Shown here in pieces: positions 53,689 to 63,304 of a DNA stretch of 64,000 nt. The DNA lies in the NCBI RefSeq assembly GCF_020544405.1, contig NZ_CP065410.1:1364001-1428000 (forward strand), in the 5' to 3' direction. Under the pieces are notes generated by a model that saw only the letters and a program-made list of their open reading frames with translations, was not told the origin of the DNA and did not search any database. How positions within the stretch are numbered: position 1 is the stretch's first letter; each line of letters opens with the position of its first letter. Position numbers and translations under genes: made by a program. The stretch comes from Pseudomonas sp. IAC-BECa141. GTDB taxonomy: Bacteria > Pseudomonadota > Gammaproteobacteria > Pseudomonadales > Pseudomonadaceae.

Positions 53689-56535
53689 TCAGCCCGCTAC
53701 CAGCACCCGGATCGCTTCCAGTCGCAGCGCCGCTTTGTCGAGCATCGCCAGACCTTGTTCACGCTGCTTGCGCAAGGCGTCCAGTTCGCTGTCGCGTACG
53801 GTCGGGTTGACCGCTTGCAACGCGGTCAGGCGCGCCAGTTCTTCGTCGGTGTCGGCTGCCAGACGACGGCGGGCTTCGGCGACGCGCTCGGCGTGGCGTG
53901 GGGCGACCTTGCTTTCACCGGCGTTGATCCGTGGCGTCAGCTGGTCGCGCTGGGCCTGGATGAACTTGTTCGCGCTGGCGCGCGGCACGCTTTCCAGTTG
54001 ATCGTTCAGGGTTTCGAAGGCCACACGCGACGACAGGTCGTTGCCGTTGGCGTCGAGCAGGCAGCGCAGGGCGGCCGGCGGCAGGTAGCGACCCAGTTGC
54101 AGCGAGCGCGGGGCAACCACTTCGCTGACGTAGAGCAGTTCCAGCAGTACGGTGCCTGGTTTGAGCGCCTTGTTCTTGATCAGCGCGACGGCGGTGTTGC
54201 CCATCGAACCGGACAGCACCAGATCCATGCCGCCCTGTACCATCGGATGTTCCCAGGTGATGAACTGCATGTCTTCGCGCGACAGCGCCTGGTTGCGGTC
54301 GTAGGTGATGGTCACGCCTTCGTCGTCGCCCAGCGGGAAGCTGGCGTCGAGCATCTTCTCGCTCGGCTTGAGGATCAGAGCGTTTTCCGAATGGTCTTCG
54401 CTGTCGATACCGAAGGCGTCGAACAGGGTTTCCATGTAGATCGGCAGGGCGAACTGATCGTCCTGTTCGAGGATGGCCTCGACCAGCGCTTCACCTTCGC
54501 CGGCGCCGCCGGAGTTGAGTTCCAGCAGGCGGTCGCGACCGGTGTGCAGCTCGGCTTCCAGCCGCTCGCGCTCGGTACGCGCTTCGTCGATCAGCGCTTG
54601 CCACTGGCCATCGTCGGCTTCTTCGAGCAGCGGCAGCAGGCGCGGGCCGAACTGATGCTGCAAGGCGTTGCCGGTCGGGCAGGTGTTGAGGAACGCGTTC
54701 AGCGCTTCGTGGTACCACTGGAACAGGCGCTCTTGCGGGCTGGTTTCCAGGTAAGGCACGTGCAGTTCGATGATGTGCTTCTGGCCGATCCGGTCCAGAC
54801 GACCGATCCGCTGCTCCAGCAGGTCCGGGTGCGACGGCAGATCGAACAGCACCAGGTGGTGGGCGAACTGGAAGTTGCGACCTTCGCTGCCGATTTCCGA
54901 GCAGATCAGCACCTGCGCGCCGAACTCTTCGTCGGCGAAGTAGGCGGCGGCGCGGTCACGCTCGAGGATGTTCATGCCTTCGTGGAACACCGTGGCCGGG
55001 ATGCCGGAGCGCACGCGCAGGGCGTCTTCCAGGTCCATCGCGGTTTCGGCGTGGGCGCAGATCACCAGCACTTTGGTGCGCTTGAGCATTTTCAGCTGGT
55101 CAATCAGCCACTCGACGCGCGGGTCGAATTTCCACCAGCGTTCTTCTTCGCTGGCGTCCGGCTGGGCCTGGAAACTGACTTCCGGGTACAGCTCGGCGTG
55201 TTCGCCCAGCGGCAGTTCCAGGTATTCGTCCGGGCACGGCAGCGGGTACGGGTGCAGTTTGCGCTCCGGGAAACCCTGCACGGCGGCGCGGGTGTTACGG
55301 AACAGCACGCGGCCGGTGCCGTGGCGGTCGAGCAGTTCACGCACGAGTCGGGCGCTGGCTTCGCTGTCGCCATCGTTGACGGCGGTGAGCAGGGCTTCAC
55401 CTTCGTTGCCGAGGAAGCCGTGGATGGTCTTGTGCGCGGCCGGCGACAGGCGCCCCTTGTCCAGCAGCTCCTGAACGGCTTCGGCCACCGGGCGATAGTT
55501 TTCGCTCTCGGCGCGGAAGGCGGCCAGGTCATGGAAACGGTTCGGATCGAGCAGGCGCAGACGGGCGAAGTGGCTGTCCTGACCGAGTTGTTCCGGTGTC
55601 GCGGTGAGCAGCAGCGCGCCGGGAATGACTTCGGCCAGTTGTTCGACCAGCGAGTATTCCGGGCTGACTTTGTCTTCATGCCACACCAGATGGTGGGCTT
55701 CGTCGACCACCATCAGGTCCCAGCCGGCAGCGAACAGGGCGTCCTGCGCCTTTTCATCGTCGACCAGCCACTCCAGCGCCACCAGCGCCAGTTGGGTGTC
55801 TTCGAACGGGTTGGTGGCATCGCTTTCGATAAAGCGCTCTTCGTCGAACAGCGCGACCTGCAGGTTGAAACGCCGGCGCATTTCCACCAGCCATTGGTGC
55901 TGGAGGTTTTCCGGAACGAGGATCAGCACGCGGTTGGCGCGGCCCGACAGCAACTGGCGATGGATCACCAGACCGGCTTCGATGGTCTTGCCCAGACCCA
56001 CTTCGTCCGCCAGCAATACACGCGGCGCAATGCGGTCGGCGACTTCACGGGCAATGTGCAACTGGTGGGCGATCGGTTGTGCACGCACGCCACCCAGGCC
56101 CCAGAGCGCAGACTGCAACTGGCGGCTGGTGTGTTCCAGGGTGTGATAGCGCAGGGAGAACCACGCCAGCGGGTCGATCTGGCCGGCGAACAGGCGGTCG
56201 CTGGCCAGACGGAACTGAATGAAGTTCGACAGCTGGGTTTCCGGCAGGGTGACGGCTTCGTTCTGCGCGTTGAGGCCGTGGTAGACCATCAGGCCGTCGA
56301 CGTCGTCGACTTGCTGGACAGTCATCTTCCAGCCTTCGAAGTGCGTGATCGAATCGCCGGGCGAGAACCGCACGCGGGTGAGGGGCGCATTCCGTAGCGC
56401 GTACTGGCGAGTCTCGCCAGTGGCCGGGTAAAGCACGGTCAACAAGCGGCCGTCCTGTGCCAGAACGGTGCCTAAACCAAGCTCTGCTTCGCTGTCACTG
56501 ATCCAGCGTTGCCCCGGTTGATACTGCTGCGCCAT
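53689..56535 (-). CDS. rapA: RNA polymerase-associated protein RapA (Swi2/Snf2 ATPase)
   Basis: This 948-residue protein begins [20 protein letters not shown], the RapA N-terminal SH3-like domains. The Swi2/Snf2 motor follows with [17 protein letters not shown] (Walker A) and [11 protein letters not shown] (DEAH). The second lobe has [14 protein letters not shown] and LDRIGQ. RapA binds core RNA polymerase and promotes recycling by ATP hydrolysis. The length matches the family. It is a single-gene unit with a terminator just after its stop. Confidence 0.95.
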   Translation of the reverse strand: MAQQYQPGQRWISDSEAELGLGTVLAQDGRLLTVLYPATGETRQYALRNAPLTRVRFSPGDSITHFEGWKMTVQQVDDVDGLMVYHGLNAQNEAVTLPETQLSNFIQFRLASDRLFAGQIDPLAWFSLRYHTLEHTSRQLQSALWGLGGVRAQPIAHQLHIAREVADRIAPRVLLADEVGLGKTIEAGLVIHRQLLSGRANRVLILVPENLQHQWLVEMRRRFNLQVALFDEERFIESDATNPFEDTQLALVALEWLVDDEKAQDALFAAGWDLMVVDEAHHLVWHEDKVSPEYSLVEQLAEVIPGALLLTATPEQLGQDSHFARLRLLDPNRFHDLAAFRAESENYRPVAEAVQELLDKGRLSPAAHKTIHGFLGNEGEALLTAVNDGDSEASARLVRELLDRHGTGRVLFRNTRAAVQGFPERKLHPYPLPCPDEYLELPLGEHAELYPEVSFQAQPDASEEERWWKFDPRVEWLIDQLKMLKRTKVLVICAHAETAMDLEDALRVRSGIPATVFHEGMNILERDRAAAYFADEEFGAQVLICSEIGSEGRNFQFAHHLVLFDLPSHPDLLEQRIGRLDRIGQKHIIELHVPYLETSPQERLFQWYHEALNAFLNTCPTGNALQHQFGPRLLPLLEEADDGQWQALIDEARTERERLEAELHTGRDRLLELNSGGAGEGEALVEAILEQDDQFALPIYMETLFDAFGIDSEDHSENALILKPSEKMLDASFPLGDDEGVTITYDRNQALSREDMQFITWEHPMVQGGMDLVLSGSMGNTAVALIKNKALKPGTVLLELLYVSEVVAPRSLQLGRYLPPAALRCLLDANGNDLSSRVAFETLNDQLESVPRASANKFIQAQRDQLTPRINAGESKVAPRHAERVAEARRRLAADTDEELARLTALQAVNPTVRDSELDALRKQREQGLAMLDKAALRLEAIRVLVAG

Positions 56536-56778
56536 GCTGCCTGACTCCCACCTTGAAAAAGCGGGCTATCTTAACGGAATGAGGGCCCGAGGCCAAAGGA
56601 TAAGGAGCCTCGGCCCGGCTTTTAAACGCAATCGGCCAATTGCAGGGAAGATTAGGTCATGCATCGGTTTTACGGGATGTTGCGGCACCCCTGAGTGCCA
56701 AACCGGTCACAAGTTTGCGACCGATGGCTCAAGGCACCCTGGGCGCCGCCGATAACCTGCTGACAGGAGACCCTTCAT

Positions 56779-57120
56779 ATGCTGCCACCGATGCTCCCCC
56801 TGAGCGCCGTGCCGATCACCTCCCAGCAGGATCCGATCCGCCAGCGACCGGATATTCCCCCTGTGGTGCCGGTGCAGGAAAGCTCCAACGAAAGCACCAT
56901 CGACCTGCAAAAGCGCGATCCGGAAGAGGATGGCTATCTGCTGCGCGAAGAGCAGCGCCGCCAGCAGGAGCGCGATCGCCGGCGCCGCGAAGCCGACGAT
57001 GACCCCGAAGCGCATCTCGCCGTGCCCGGTACCGAACTGAATGCCGACAACACCGTGCCGGTGGCACCGCTGATGGAAGATCAGCCGCGTCAGGGGCTTT
57101 GGGTCGACATCGAAATCTGA
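56779..57120 (+). CDS. Conserved Pseudomonas hypothetical protein, charged and proline-rich
   Basis: This 113-residue protein has a Pro-rich start (MLPPMLPLSAVPITSQQDPI), a highly charged central helix (LLREEQRRQQERDRRRREAD) and an acidic end. It is likely disordered or coiled coil, with no signal peptide. AGGAGA lies eight bases before the ATG. Its last 31 bases overlap the end of the convergent aminotransferase gene. The function is unknown. Confidence 0.65.
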   Translation: MLPPMLPLSAVPITSQQDPIRQRPDIPPVVPVQESSNESTIDLQKRDPEEDGYLLREEQRRQQERDRRRREADDDPEAHLAVPGTELNADNTVPVAPLMEDQPRQGLWVDIEI

Positions 57121-58301
57121 GGCCGGGCGGCCAATTCCGTCAGGTTTTCCAGCAACACGTCGATCTCTTCCTGCGTGTTCAAATAGCTCACCGCCACCCG
57201 CGCGATATTTGTCAGCCCGCGCGCCTGCATGTCCAGCGGCGTGTAAGCCACGCCATTGGCGCCGATGTTGATTCGCCGTTCGGCCAATGTCTGCTTCAGC
57301 GCCACGCTGTCCCAGCCTTCCAGCGTGAAGGCGATCAGCCCGGATTGTTGGTGGGTCGCTCCGAGATCCCGCAGCGTCAGGCCGGGAATCGCCTTCAGGC
57401 GTTGGCGCAATTCGCTGCTCAGTTGTTCGATCCGCTGGCGAACCGGGATTGCGCCGAGGCGGTTGTACTCTTCCAGCGCATTGGCCAGCCCGGCCAGCAG
57501 GGCCAGCGATACTTCACTGGTTTCAAAGCGGCGCGCGTCTTCGCGCAGGGTGAATCGTCTGCCGTCCCACGGCGCCGACAATACATCGCGTTGTACGGGG
57601 AGCAGCCGTTGCAAAAATGTCGGCCGGATGTACATCAGCGCCGTGCCGCGCGGGCCGCGCAGAAACTTGCGTCCGGCACCCTTGAGCATGTCGCACTGCA
57701 AAGCCTGAACGTCACAAGGCAAGTGCCCCAGCGCCTGACCGGCGTCGATGAAATAAGGGATGCCGTGGCGCCGCGCCACGCGGCCGATCTGCGCGGCGGG
57801 ATTGATCAGGCCGCCGTTGGCCGGCAGCCAGGTGAGTGCGATCAGCCGTGCCTGGCCGTCGATCATCTGCGCCAGAGCTTGCGGGTCGACCGCACCATGG
57901 GCGTCACAAGGAATCACTTCGAGCCGCGCGCCGGCCTTCACCGCTTCGGCCATGCATGCCAGATTGCCGGCCCATTCATGGCGGCCCACCAGAATTCGCT
58001 CCCCGGGCTGCCACGGCCCCAGTGCGTTGAACGCCTGACTCCAGGCTGCCGAGCCGCTGCTGGCGAAGGCGATGTCCTCGGGTTCGGCGTTGAGCAGGGC
58101 GGCGGCCGCATTGCGCGCGCGTTCCTGTACCCGGTTGTCTGCCGATTCCATTGGCCCGCCGAGCGCTTCGCGTTGCAACTGTTCGATCACTGCGTCGAGG
58201 GTAGCCTGGCTTGGCAGCGAGGCGCCGGCGTGGTTGAAGTGGATAACCTGGGCGCAGCCGGGTGTGGCGGCGCGCAGGTGCGTGAGGTGGTCGATGTTCA
58301 C
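57090..58301 (-). CDS. Class V aminotransferase/cysteine desulfurase-like PLP enzyme
   Basis: This 403-residue protein starts GTG. HFNHAGASLPSQATLDAVI, GSAAWSQAFNA, TWLPANGGLINPAAQIG and DAGQALGHLPCDVQAL are the class V pattern, and the PLP lysine is in CDMLKGAGRKFLRGPRG. It resembles the isopenicillin N epimerase/desulfurase-like branch. Its GTG overlaps the stop of the ridA-type gene by four bases, so the pair are co-expressed. RidA proteins deaminate reactive enamines produced by PLP enzymes, which suits the pairing. Confidence 0.85.
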   Translation of the reverse strand: MNIDHLTHLRAATPGCAQVIHFNHAGASLPSQATLDAVIEQLQREALGGPMESADNRVQERARNAAAALLNAEPEDIAFASSGSAAWSQAFNALGPWQPGERILVGRHEWAGNLACMAEAVKAGARLEVIPCDAHGAVDPQALAQMIDGQARLIALTWLPANGGLINPAAQIGRVARRHGIPYFIDAGQALGHLPCDVQALQCDMLKGAGRKFLRGPRGTALMYIRPTFLQRLLPVQRDVLSAPWDGRRFTLREDARRFETSEVSLALLAGLANALEEYNRLGAIPVRQRIEQLSSELRQRLKAIPGLTLRDLGATHQQSGLIAFTLEGWDSVALKQTLAERRINIGANGVAYTPLDMQARGLTNIARVAVSYLNTQEEIDVLLENLTELAARPQISMSTQSP

Positions 58302-58768
58302 GGCTTGATCTCGAAAATCGCGTCGATTTCCACCGCCACGCCGGCCGGCAGGCTCGACACGCCGACTGCGGTGCGCACGTGACGGCCCCTGTCGCCGAGA
58401 GCGTTGACCAGCAGATTCGAGGCGCCGTTGGCTACGACGCCCTGAGCCTTGAAGTCCGGTGCGGTGGCGACGAAAACCCCGAGGCGCAGGATGCGCACCA
58501 GTTTCGACAGGTCGTCACCCAGCGCATGGCTCAATTGGGCGAGCAGCCCCAGGGCCGCCAGTTCGGCGGCGTTGGCACCTTCTTCCTCGGAGATCGCTTC
58601 GCCCAGTCGTCCGATGAACGCAGGTTTGCCGTCGAGCAACGGAATCTGCCCGGAGATGAACAGCTGGTTCTGGCTGACCACGTGGTTGACGTAATTGGCG
58701 ATCGGCTGGCTCGGTTCGGGCAGGCGCAGGCCGAGTTGTTGAACGCGTTGGCTGAGGGAATCGGTCAT
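58298..58768 (-). CDS. RidA-family enamine/imine deaminase-like protein
   Basis: This 156-residue protein fits the longer YjgF/RidA subgroup (YjgH-like), with NYVNHVVSQNQLFISGQIPL, ALGLLAQLSHAL and VRTAVGVSSLPAGVAVEIDA. The usual arginine of RidA active sites (in VRxxV) is present in HVRTAVG. It likely removes reactive enamine intermediates made by the PLP enzyme encoded immediately downstream. Confidence 0.85.
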   Translation of the reverse strand: MTDSLSQRVQQLGLRLPEPSQPIANYVNHVVSQNQLFISGQIPLLDGKPAFIGRLGEAISEEEGANAAELAALGLLAQLSHALGDDLSKLVRILRLGVFVATAPDFKAQGVVANGASNLLVNALGDRGRHVRTAVGVSSLPAGVAVEIDAIFEIKP

Positions 58769-58856
58769 GGGAAGTCCTCCTGAGTGAAGGCTTCAGCATG
58801 TTGTCCCGAGGGAAGGGCGACAAACGGATAGATTTAATCCGACGTATCCAAAAAAT

Positions 58857-59723
58857 TCACGCGTTCGCGGTTTCCTCCAGCCACTGGCAGAAGCTTTGCG
58901 CCGCCGGTGTGGGCGGGCGTTGCGGGGTGACCAGCCAATAGCCGATATCGCCGAGCATCGGCGGCGTGTCGAAGGCCGGCACCAGGGCGCCTTCCTTGAT
59001 TCGTCGTTCGATCATTCGCTGGCGACCCATGGCAATGCCCTGACCGGCCACGGCCGCTTCGACGACGATGTTGTAGTCGTGGAGCATGACGCTGGGCACA
59101 TGAGCCAGATCGATGCCGCTGTGTTGCTGCCAGTCGATCCATTCGAACGGCTGGTGCGATTTGGCCATCAGCAAGGGCCCGTTGTTCACGCCTTTGGCCT
59201 TGAAGGCCGGGCTGCACACCGGTGTCAGGGTTTCGCCCATGAACCGGCGGGCCTCGACTCTCGCCCAGCCGCCCTTGCCATAGCGGATCGCCAGATCCAC
59301 CTCGCCGGCGTCGACGTCGGCCAGTTGCACTGCGGGCAGCAGCTCGACATGGATGTTCGGGTATTTCGCGTGGAAGTCCGCCAGACGTGGTGCCAGCCAT
59401 AAAGTGGCGAAGGAGGCGAGCAGACCGATACGCAGAGTGGTGGGGCGCTCGCCGCGCAGTTCGTGGGTGGCGGCGGCAATCGCGGCCAGGGCCGGTTGGA
59501 TTTGCCGGTAATACTGTTCGCCGGCAGGTGTCAGATCGATCGCCCGGGTGCGGCGCACGAACAATCGCTGATCGAGGAATTCTTCGAGTTTGTGCACCTG
59601 ATGGCTGATCGCGCTTTGGGTCACCGACAGCTCATCGGCAGCCTTGATGAAACTCAAATGACGGGCCACGGCTTCAAAAGCGCGCAAGGCCATCAGCGGG
59701 GGCAGATCCTGATGCAGGGGCAC
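58857..59723 (-). CDS. LysR-family regulator (GcvA-like)
   Basis: This 288-residue regulator begins PLHQDLPPLMALRAFEAVAR and continues with the helix-turn-helix HLSFIKAADELSVTQSAISH, the GcvA/AmpR-like signature. The effector domain starts near TLRIGLLASFATLWLAPRL. The GTG at 59723 has AAGGA eight bases upstream and gives the usual start; a TTG nine codons earlier is less likely. It lies in the same direction as, and 88 bases from, the ridA/PLP-enzyme pair and may regulate it. Confidence 0.87.
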   Translation of the reverse strand: MPLHQDLPPLMALRAFEAVARHLSFIKAADELSVTQSAISHQVHKLEEFLDQRLFVRRTRAIDLTPAGEQYYRQIQPALAAIAAATHELRGERPTTLRIGLLASFATLWLAPRLADFHAKYPNIHVELLPAVQLADVDAGEVDLAIRYGKGGWARVEARRFMGETLTPVCSPAFKAKGVNNGPLLMAKSHQPFEWIDWQQHSGIDLAHVPSVMLHDYNIVVEAAVAGQGIAMGRQRMIERRIKEGALVPAFDTPPMLGDIGYWLVTPQRPPTPAAQSFCQWLEETANA

Positions 59724-59908
59724 GACGCAGATCCTTCTTATTAACGGCAAAGCGCCGATTGTGCGGGCAAATCCGGTGGGCGGTACATGAATTGTTGTAC
59801 AGCGTTTAGGTCAGTGGCTGGTCAGCGCCTGCGTCAGGCCGCATTATTGGCGCAGTCCTGTCGGTGAACCGGCAGTTGTGATTCAGTCCAAGCGATGCAC
59901 CGAACGCC

Positions 59909-60070
59909 ATGAGCCAAGACGACAAGCTGATCGACCTCAACACTGAACGCGCCAAGCGTATCCATGACCTCAACGAGAAGCGCCTGAATGAGGTACGCCA
60001 GGCTTTCGAGCAGGCCATGCCGTTGGGCAAGCCGAAGAAAAAGCCAAAAAACAAACCGAAAAAGCGTTGA
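59909..60070 (+). CDS. Small basic protein, 53 residues
   Basis: The frame encodes MSQDDKLIDLNTERAKRIHD and continues with NEKRLNEVRQAFEQAM, ending in a lysine/proline-rich GKPKKKPKNKPKKR tail. The first 40 residues are a predicted charged helix. I recall similar small proteins in Pseudomonas without a function. No strong ribosome-binding site precedes the ATG, so the annotation is moderately supported. It is too short for most gene finders. Confidence 0.6.
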   Translation: MSQDDKLIDLNTERAKRIHDLNEKRLNEVRQAFEQAMPLGKPKKKPKNKPKKR

Positions 60071-60135
60071 TCTCCCCTGCATCCTTTGATGCAGGTCAGT
60101 TATTTCCCTTCCTTTCCTCCGTGCGGTGACCGGCA

Positions 60136-60149
60136 TTGATCCCGGTCAA
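60136..60149 (+). promoter_or_regulatory. Anr/FNR-type box upstream of ccoM
   Basis: TTGATCCCGGTCAA matches the Anr/FNR consensus TTGAT-N4-ATCAA at nine of ten half-site positions. It is centred about 73 bases before the ccoM ATG, a reasonable distance for activation under low oxygen. Confidence 0.65.
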
Positions 60150-60215
60150 TTCCTGCGCCTGCCTGATTGGTTAACTTGGTTCCATCGCAGCAGAGCAGGG
60201 GCCAGGAGGCCAGTC

Positions 60216-60332
60216 ATGTTTTTCGATAACGTGGTGTTTGCCGGGGTCCTGACTGTGGGCCTGATGGTTCTGTTTTTTGCAGGGTTTGGATTTTTTATCT
60301 GGAAGGATGCGAACAAGCGCAAGAAGCGTTGA
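60216..60332 (+). CDS. ccoM: cbb3-type cytochrome oxidase small subunit CcoM
   Basis: This 38-residue protein is a single transmembrane helix: MFFDNVVFAGVLTVGLMVLF, then FAGFGFFIWKDANKRKKR. It closely resembles the CcoM subunit described for the cbb3 oxidase of P. stutzeri, in its MFxDNVVxAG start, central helix and basic tail. CcoM stabilises the high-affinity terminal oxidase. It is encoded away from the ccoNOPQ operons. AGGAGG lies six bases before the ATG, an Anr box lies upstream, and a terminator follows. Confidence 0.82.
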   Translation: MFFDNVVFAGVLTVGLMVLFFAGFGFFIWKDANKRKKR

Positions 60333-60366
60333 TTCTTCTGGATTTGATGAGCACGCAAGGCATTTT

Positions 60367-60392
60367 GGGCAACTTCGGTTGCCCTTTTTTTT
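60367..60392 (+). terminator. Rho-independent terminator after ccoM
   Basis: GGGCAAC (60367-60373), a UUCG-type tetraloop and GTTGCCC (60378-60384) are followed by eight T. It is a textbook terminator, showing that ccoM is a monocistronic unit. Confidence 0.92.
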
Positions 60393-60486
60393 GTCTTCCT
60401 GGCGGCCTTTTGGCCGACCATGCTTTGAGTGTTTTTTGTGAATATCGGTTTTTCGGGTGTTGCGGCTGGCGGACTGCTTTTGCTTT

Positions 60487-60539
60487 GATCGTTCCCCACG
60501 CTCTGCGTGGGAATGCCGCCCGGTACGCTCCGCGTCCCA
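60487..60539. repeat. Partial REP element
   Basis: GATCGTTCCCCACGCTCTGC with TGGGAATGCCGCCC and GTACGCTCCGCGTCCCA is the left half of the common REPIN, with one extra C and no inverted right half. Confidence 0.75.
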
Positions 60540-60554
60540 TTTCTGGAAGCAATA

Positions 60555-60589
60555 AAAAAGGCGTGATCCTTGCGAATCACGCCTTTTTC
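60555..60589 (-). terminator. Terminator after the Pit transporter gene
   Basis: AAAAAGGCGTGAT (60555-60567) pairs with ATCACGCCTTTTT (60576-60588) around an 8-base loop. On the minus strand it is followed by T-rich sequence just after the pit stop. Confidence 0.87.
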
Positions 60590-60603
60590 ATTACAGCTGT
60601 CTA

Positions 60604-62079
60604 TCAGCTACCCAGCGCTTTCGACGCCAGCCAGAACAGGCCGGCCGACAGGGCGACGGTGGCCGGCAGGGTCAGGACCCAGGCCAGCAGGATGGTTTTC
60701 ACCGTTCCGCCTTGCAGGCCGCTTTTGTTGGCGACCATGGTGCCGGCCACGCCCGAGGAAAGGACGTGGGTGGTGGATACCGGCAGGCTGAAGATGTTGG
60801 CCAGGCCGATCAGGCTGGCGGTGGTGATCTGGGCCGACATGCCTTGCGAGTAGGTCATGCCTTGCTTGCCGATCTTCTCGCCGATGGTCAGTACCACGCG
60901 TTTCCAGCCGACCATGGTGCCCAGGCCCAAGGCCAGGGCGACCGCCAGAATCACCCAGAACGGGGCGTATTCGGTGGTGGTGGTCAGGTCTTTGCGCAGC
61001 TTGTCCAGGTCGGATTTCTCACGCGGGGCCAGGCCTGGCAGTTTGCTGACCTTCTTCGCAGTGTCGTCCAGGCAGAGCAGGTAACGACGCACTTCGATGC
61101 GGCTTTCCGAGGACAGCGAGTGGTAGTCCGCTACACCTTTAAGGGTGTCGAGCAGGGCGGCGATGGTCGGTTCGGTCTGTTGCGGGTTGCAACGGAATTT
61201 CTCCGGCAGGTCGCCTTCCACGCTTTTGCCCAGCGCCAGGAACTCGCCCAGGGTGTCGGCGTTGCGCTTGTAGAACTGGCTCAGATGCAGGGTCGCGTCA
61301 CGAGTACGCTCGATCTGGTAGGTGGTGCTGTTCAGGTCGAGGACGAACTGCGCAGGCACGATACCGATCAGTACCAGCATGATCAGGCCGATACCTTTCT
61401 GACCGTCGTTGGAACCGTGCACGAAGCTTACGGCCATGGCCGAGATCACCAGGACCAGACGGTTCCAGAACGGCGGGTGCTTCTTGTCGTCGATCTTGCG
61501 GCGCTGTTCCGGCGTCTTGTGCATCTTCGACAGCGGGCGCCACCATTTCAGGCCGATCAGCACCAGCGCGGCGATGAGGAAGCCCGCCATCGGCGAGAAC
61601 ACCAGCGAGGCGCCGATATCGATCGCTTTCTGCCAGTTGACGCCGTCGGCCAGTGGAATTTCGTTGATCAGGGCGTTGGCCAGGCCGACACCGAGGATCG
61701 AACCGATCAGCGTGTGCGAACTGGAGGCCGGGATACCGAAGTACCAGGTGCCCAGGTTCCAGGCGATCGCGGCGGCGAGCAGCGAGAACACCATTGCCAG
61801 ACCATGGCCGGTGTTTACGTTGATCAACAGTTCTACGGGCAGCAGGTGCACGATGGCATACGCCACGCCAACGCCGCCCAGCAATACGCCGAGGAAGTTG
61901 AACACGCCCGAGAAGAACACCGCCAGGTGAGGCGGCATCGCTTTGGTGTAGATAACAGTGGCTACCGCGTTAGCGGTGTCATGAAATCCATTGATGAACT
62001 CGAAGGCGAGGACAAATGTCAGGGCGAGCAGGAGGCTCACAAGCACCCAGGCATCCAGTCCGCTGAATAAATCGATCAT
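60604..62079 (-). CDS. pitA: Inorganic phosphate transporter, PiT family
   Basis: This 491-residue membrane protein has the two PiT signature repeats: FINGFHDTANAVATVIYTKA near the N-terminus and VSFVHGSNDGQKGIG in the middle. A hydrophilic loop of about 120 residues separates the halves. The C-terminal half has TSSLIGLANIFSLPVST-type LIGLANIFSLPVSTTHVLSS. It is a low-affinity metal-phosphate symporter. It stands alone with its own terminator; no phoU-like DUF47 gene adjoins it. Confidence 0.88.
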   Translation of the reverse strand: MIDLFSGLDAWVLVSLLLALTFVLAFEFINGFHDTANAVATVIYTKAMPPHLAVFFSGVFNFLGVLLGGVGVAYAIVHLLPVELLINVNTGHGLAMVFSLLAAAIAWNLGTWYFGIPASSSHTLIGSILGVGLANALINEIPLADGVNWQKAIDIGASLVFSPMAGFLIAALVLIGLKWWRPLSKMHKTPEQRRKIDDKKHPPFWNRLVLVISAMAVSFVHGSNDGQKGIGLIMLVLIGIVPAQFVLDLNSTTYQIERTRDATLHLSQFYKRNADTLGEFLALGKSVEGDLPEKFRCNPQQTEPTIAALLDTLKGVADYHSLSSESRIEVRRYLLCLDDTAKKVSKLPGLAPREKSDLDKLRKDLTTTTEYAPFWVILAVALALGLGTMVGWKRVVLTIGEKIGKQGMTYSQGMSAQITTASLIGLANIFSLPVSTTHVLSSGVAGTMVANKSGLQGGTVKTILLAWVLTLPATVALSAGLFWLASKALGS

Positions 62080-62455
62080 GAAGGTTTTCTGACCCGGTCA
62101 TAAGGGGGCGCGATTATGCCAGAAAAGACTGGAAATCGATCCCCTACCTGCTCATCGGTTACCGACTTCGCCAAATTATTTTGTATCAAGGTGCATTACC
62201 CCAGTTTTCTGCAGGGTTTTGCAAGCCATTGATTCAATTGATAAAAATGCGAGGCGTAGGCGAATTGGCCGGTTGTCGGGAGGAGGCTGAAACTTGTATG
62301 AAATATCTGAGAAACGCGTCTGACACACTCCAGACCTGCGCAATACAGGGGGAATTGGCCGCTGCCCGCGGGTAGCGGGCGCGCAAGGCATCGTCAGTCC
62401 ACCGTGCTTGTAACCCGGTGAGTACGCTTACCCTCGAAAGATGCAAAGAACGGTT
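62080..62455. other. 376-base gap upstream of pit
   Basis: No gene with credible coding features is seen. The first part should contain the pit promoter, including AT-rich sequence around 62165-62200. I found no convincing operator or RNA. Confidence 0.5.
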
Positions 62456-62656
62456 TCAAGGCTCTTCGGCTTTGAGTTCCTCTTCCATTTTTTTCAGTTC
62501 TTGCTGGAAGACCTGATCCTGAACGGTAGGGCGTTTACGCCAGGCTTTGCGTTCCGGTTCGGGCTGGGCGGCGTAGGTGGTGACTTCCCCGCCGTAAACT
62601 TCCTTGTAACGTTGTTCCTGGCGCTCAAGTTCCGCGCGCAGTTCGTCTTTCGTCAC
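62456..62656 (-). CDS. Small charged protein, 66 residues
   Basis: The frame from GTG 62656 encodes [20 protein letters not shown], then [20 protein letters not shown], and ends with a charged helix ([18 protein letters not shown]). AGGTAG lies four bases before the GTG. It is probably cytoplasmic, and similar small proteins occur in Pseudomonas. The function is unknown. Starts further upstream are less likely because their sequence is not helical or charged like the rest. Confidence 0.65.
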   Translation of the reverse strand: MTKDELRAELERQEQRYKEVYGGEVTTYAAQPEPERKAWRKRPTVQDQVFQQELKKMEEELKAEEP

Positions 62657-63304
62657 AGTGCTACCTGTATGAGTTGAGATAAATATCCGGTGAACGCACT
62701 GCATGAAGCATTTAACCGGTTCGTCGACCAACGCTTGCCTGGACAGGCAGCGGTGTTATCGGGAAGACGGCCGGGACTTCCATGTTGCAGGCGGCTACGG
62801 CACCAGATTAAAACTGACGCAGCATCAGTTTCCTGTTTCAGCGAGCGCGCTGGCGGTGCATGAGCAATGAGCAATGAGCATCAGGCGCTGGCCGGGGCTG
62901 GCGGCGATGGACATCGCGCCAGCGGGTGGCACCGTCGGCAAATAAAAAGCGCGGTGTCACTGAGGTGCATTATAGCGGCCGATTCGGGATTGACTATCTT
63001 TGCCAAGTTAAAAACGTTTGCGCATGTGTGATTGTTTTGTGACGTGCAACTTCCGGCAATAGTTGCATCTTTGTTGCGCAGTGTTTGATTTCTGGCGCCA
63101 TTTAGTCGGACAACTAAGGCTTGTTAACTATGCAGGCGTTCCAGGTTCAAAACTCCTCGGAGCAGCCCGCCGGAGGAGGTCAGGGCGATTGCGATTATCG
63201 GTCGACGGTTCGATAATCGCCTGATGTTGGCGGTCTGTCGCTTGTGTATCTGCCGGCGAGCCGCTTGTATAGCCGTTGATCCGAACAAGAAAAAAAGGAA
63301 CCAC
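62657..63304. other. 648-base gap upstream of pcaR
   Basis: No gene was found. It holds a short tandem repeat, GAGCAAT three times near 62870-62887, and an AT-rich stretch at 62990-63125. That stretch has a small inverted repeat, TTAGT/ACTAA (63102-63117). The PcaR-like boxes at 63189-63222 follow. The region presumably contains the pcaR promoter. Confidence 0.5.
63189..63222. promoter_or_regulatory. Inverted PcaR-like boxes upstream of pcaR
   Basis: GTTCGATAATCGCCT at 63208-63222 matches, by memory, 13 of 15 bases of the P. putida PcaR box. The opposite strand at 63189-63203 reads GACCGATAATCGCAA, a second partial match. Together they form a perfect inverted repeat, GCGATTATCG-N10-CGATAATCGC (63191-63220), about 84 bases before the pcaR ATG. 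Confidence 0.7.

Noticed and set aside
53611..56397. A 928-codon open frame on the plus strand opposite rapA
   Set aside because: It is the antisense shadow of rapA. High-GC codon use keeps the opposite frame open, and the translation shows no known domain while rapA is complete.
59834..60136. Minus-strand frames of 82-100 codons around 59.8-60.1 kb
   Set aside because: They lack ribosome-binding sites and family features. The plus-strand 53-residue charged helix protein explains the region better.
62181..62446. Several short frames upstream of pit
   Set aside because: They overlap each other on both strands, have no convincing start signals and give no recognisable protein features.
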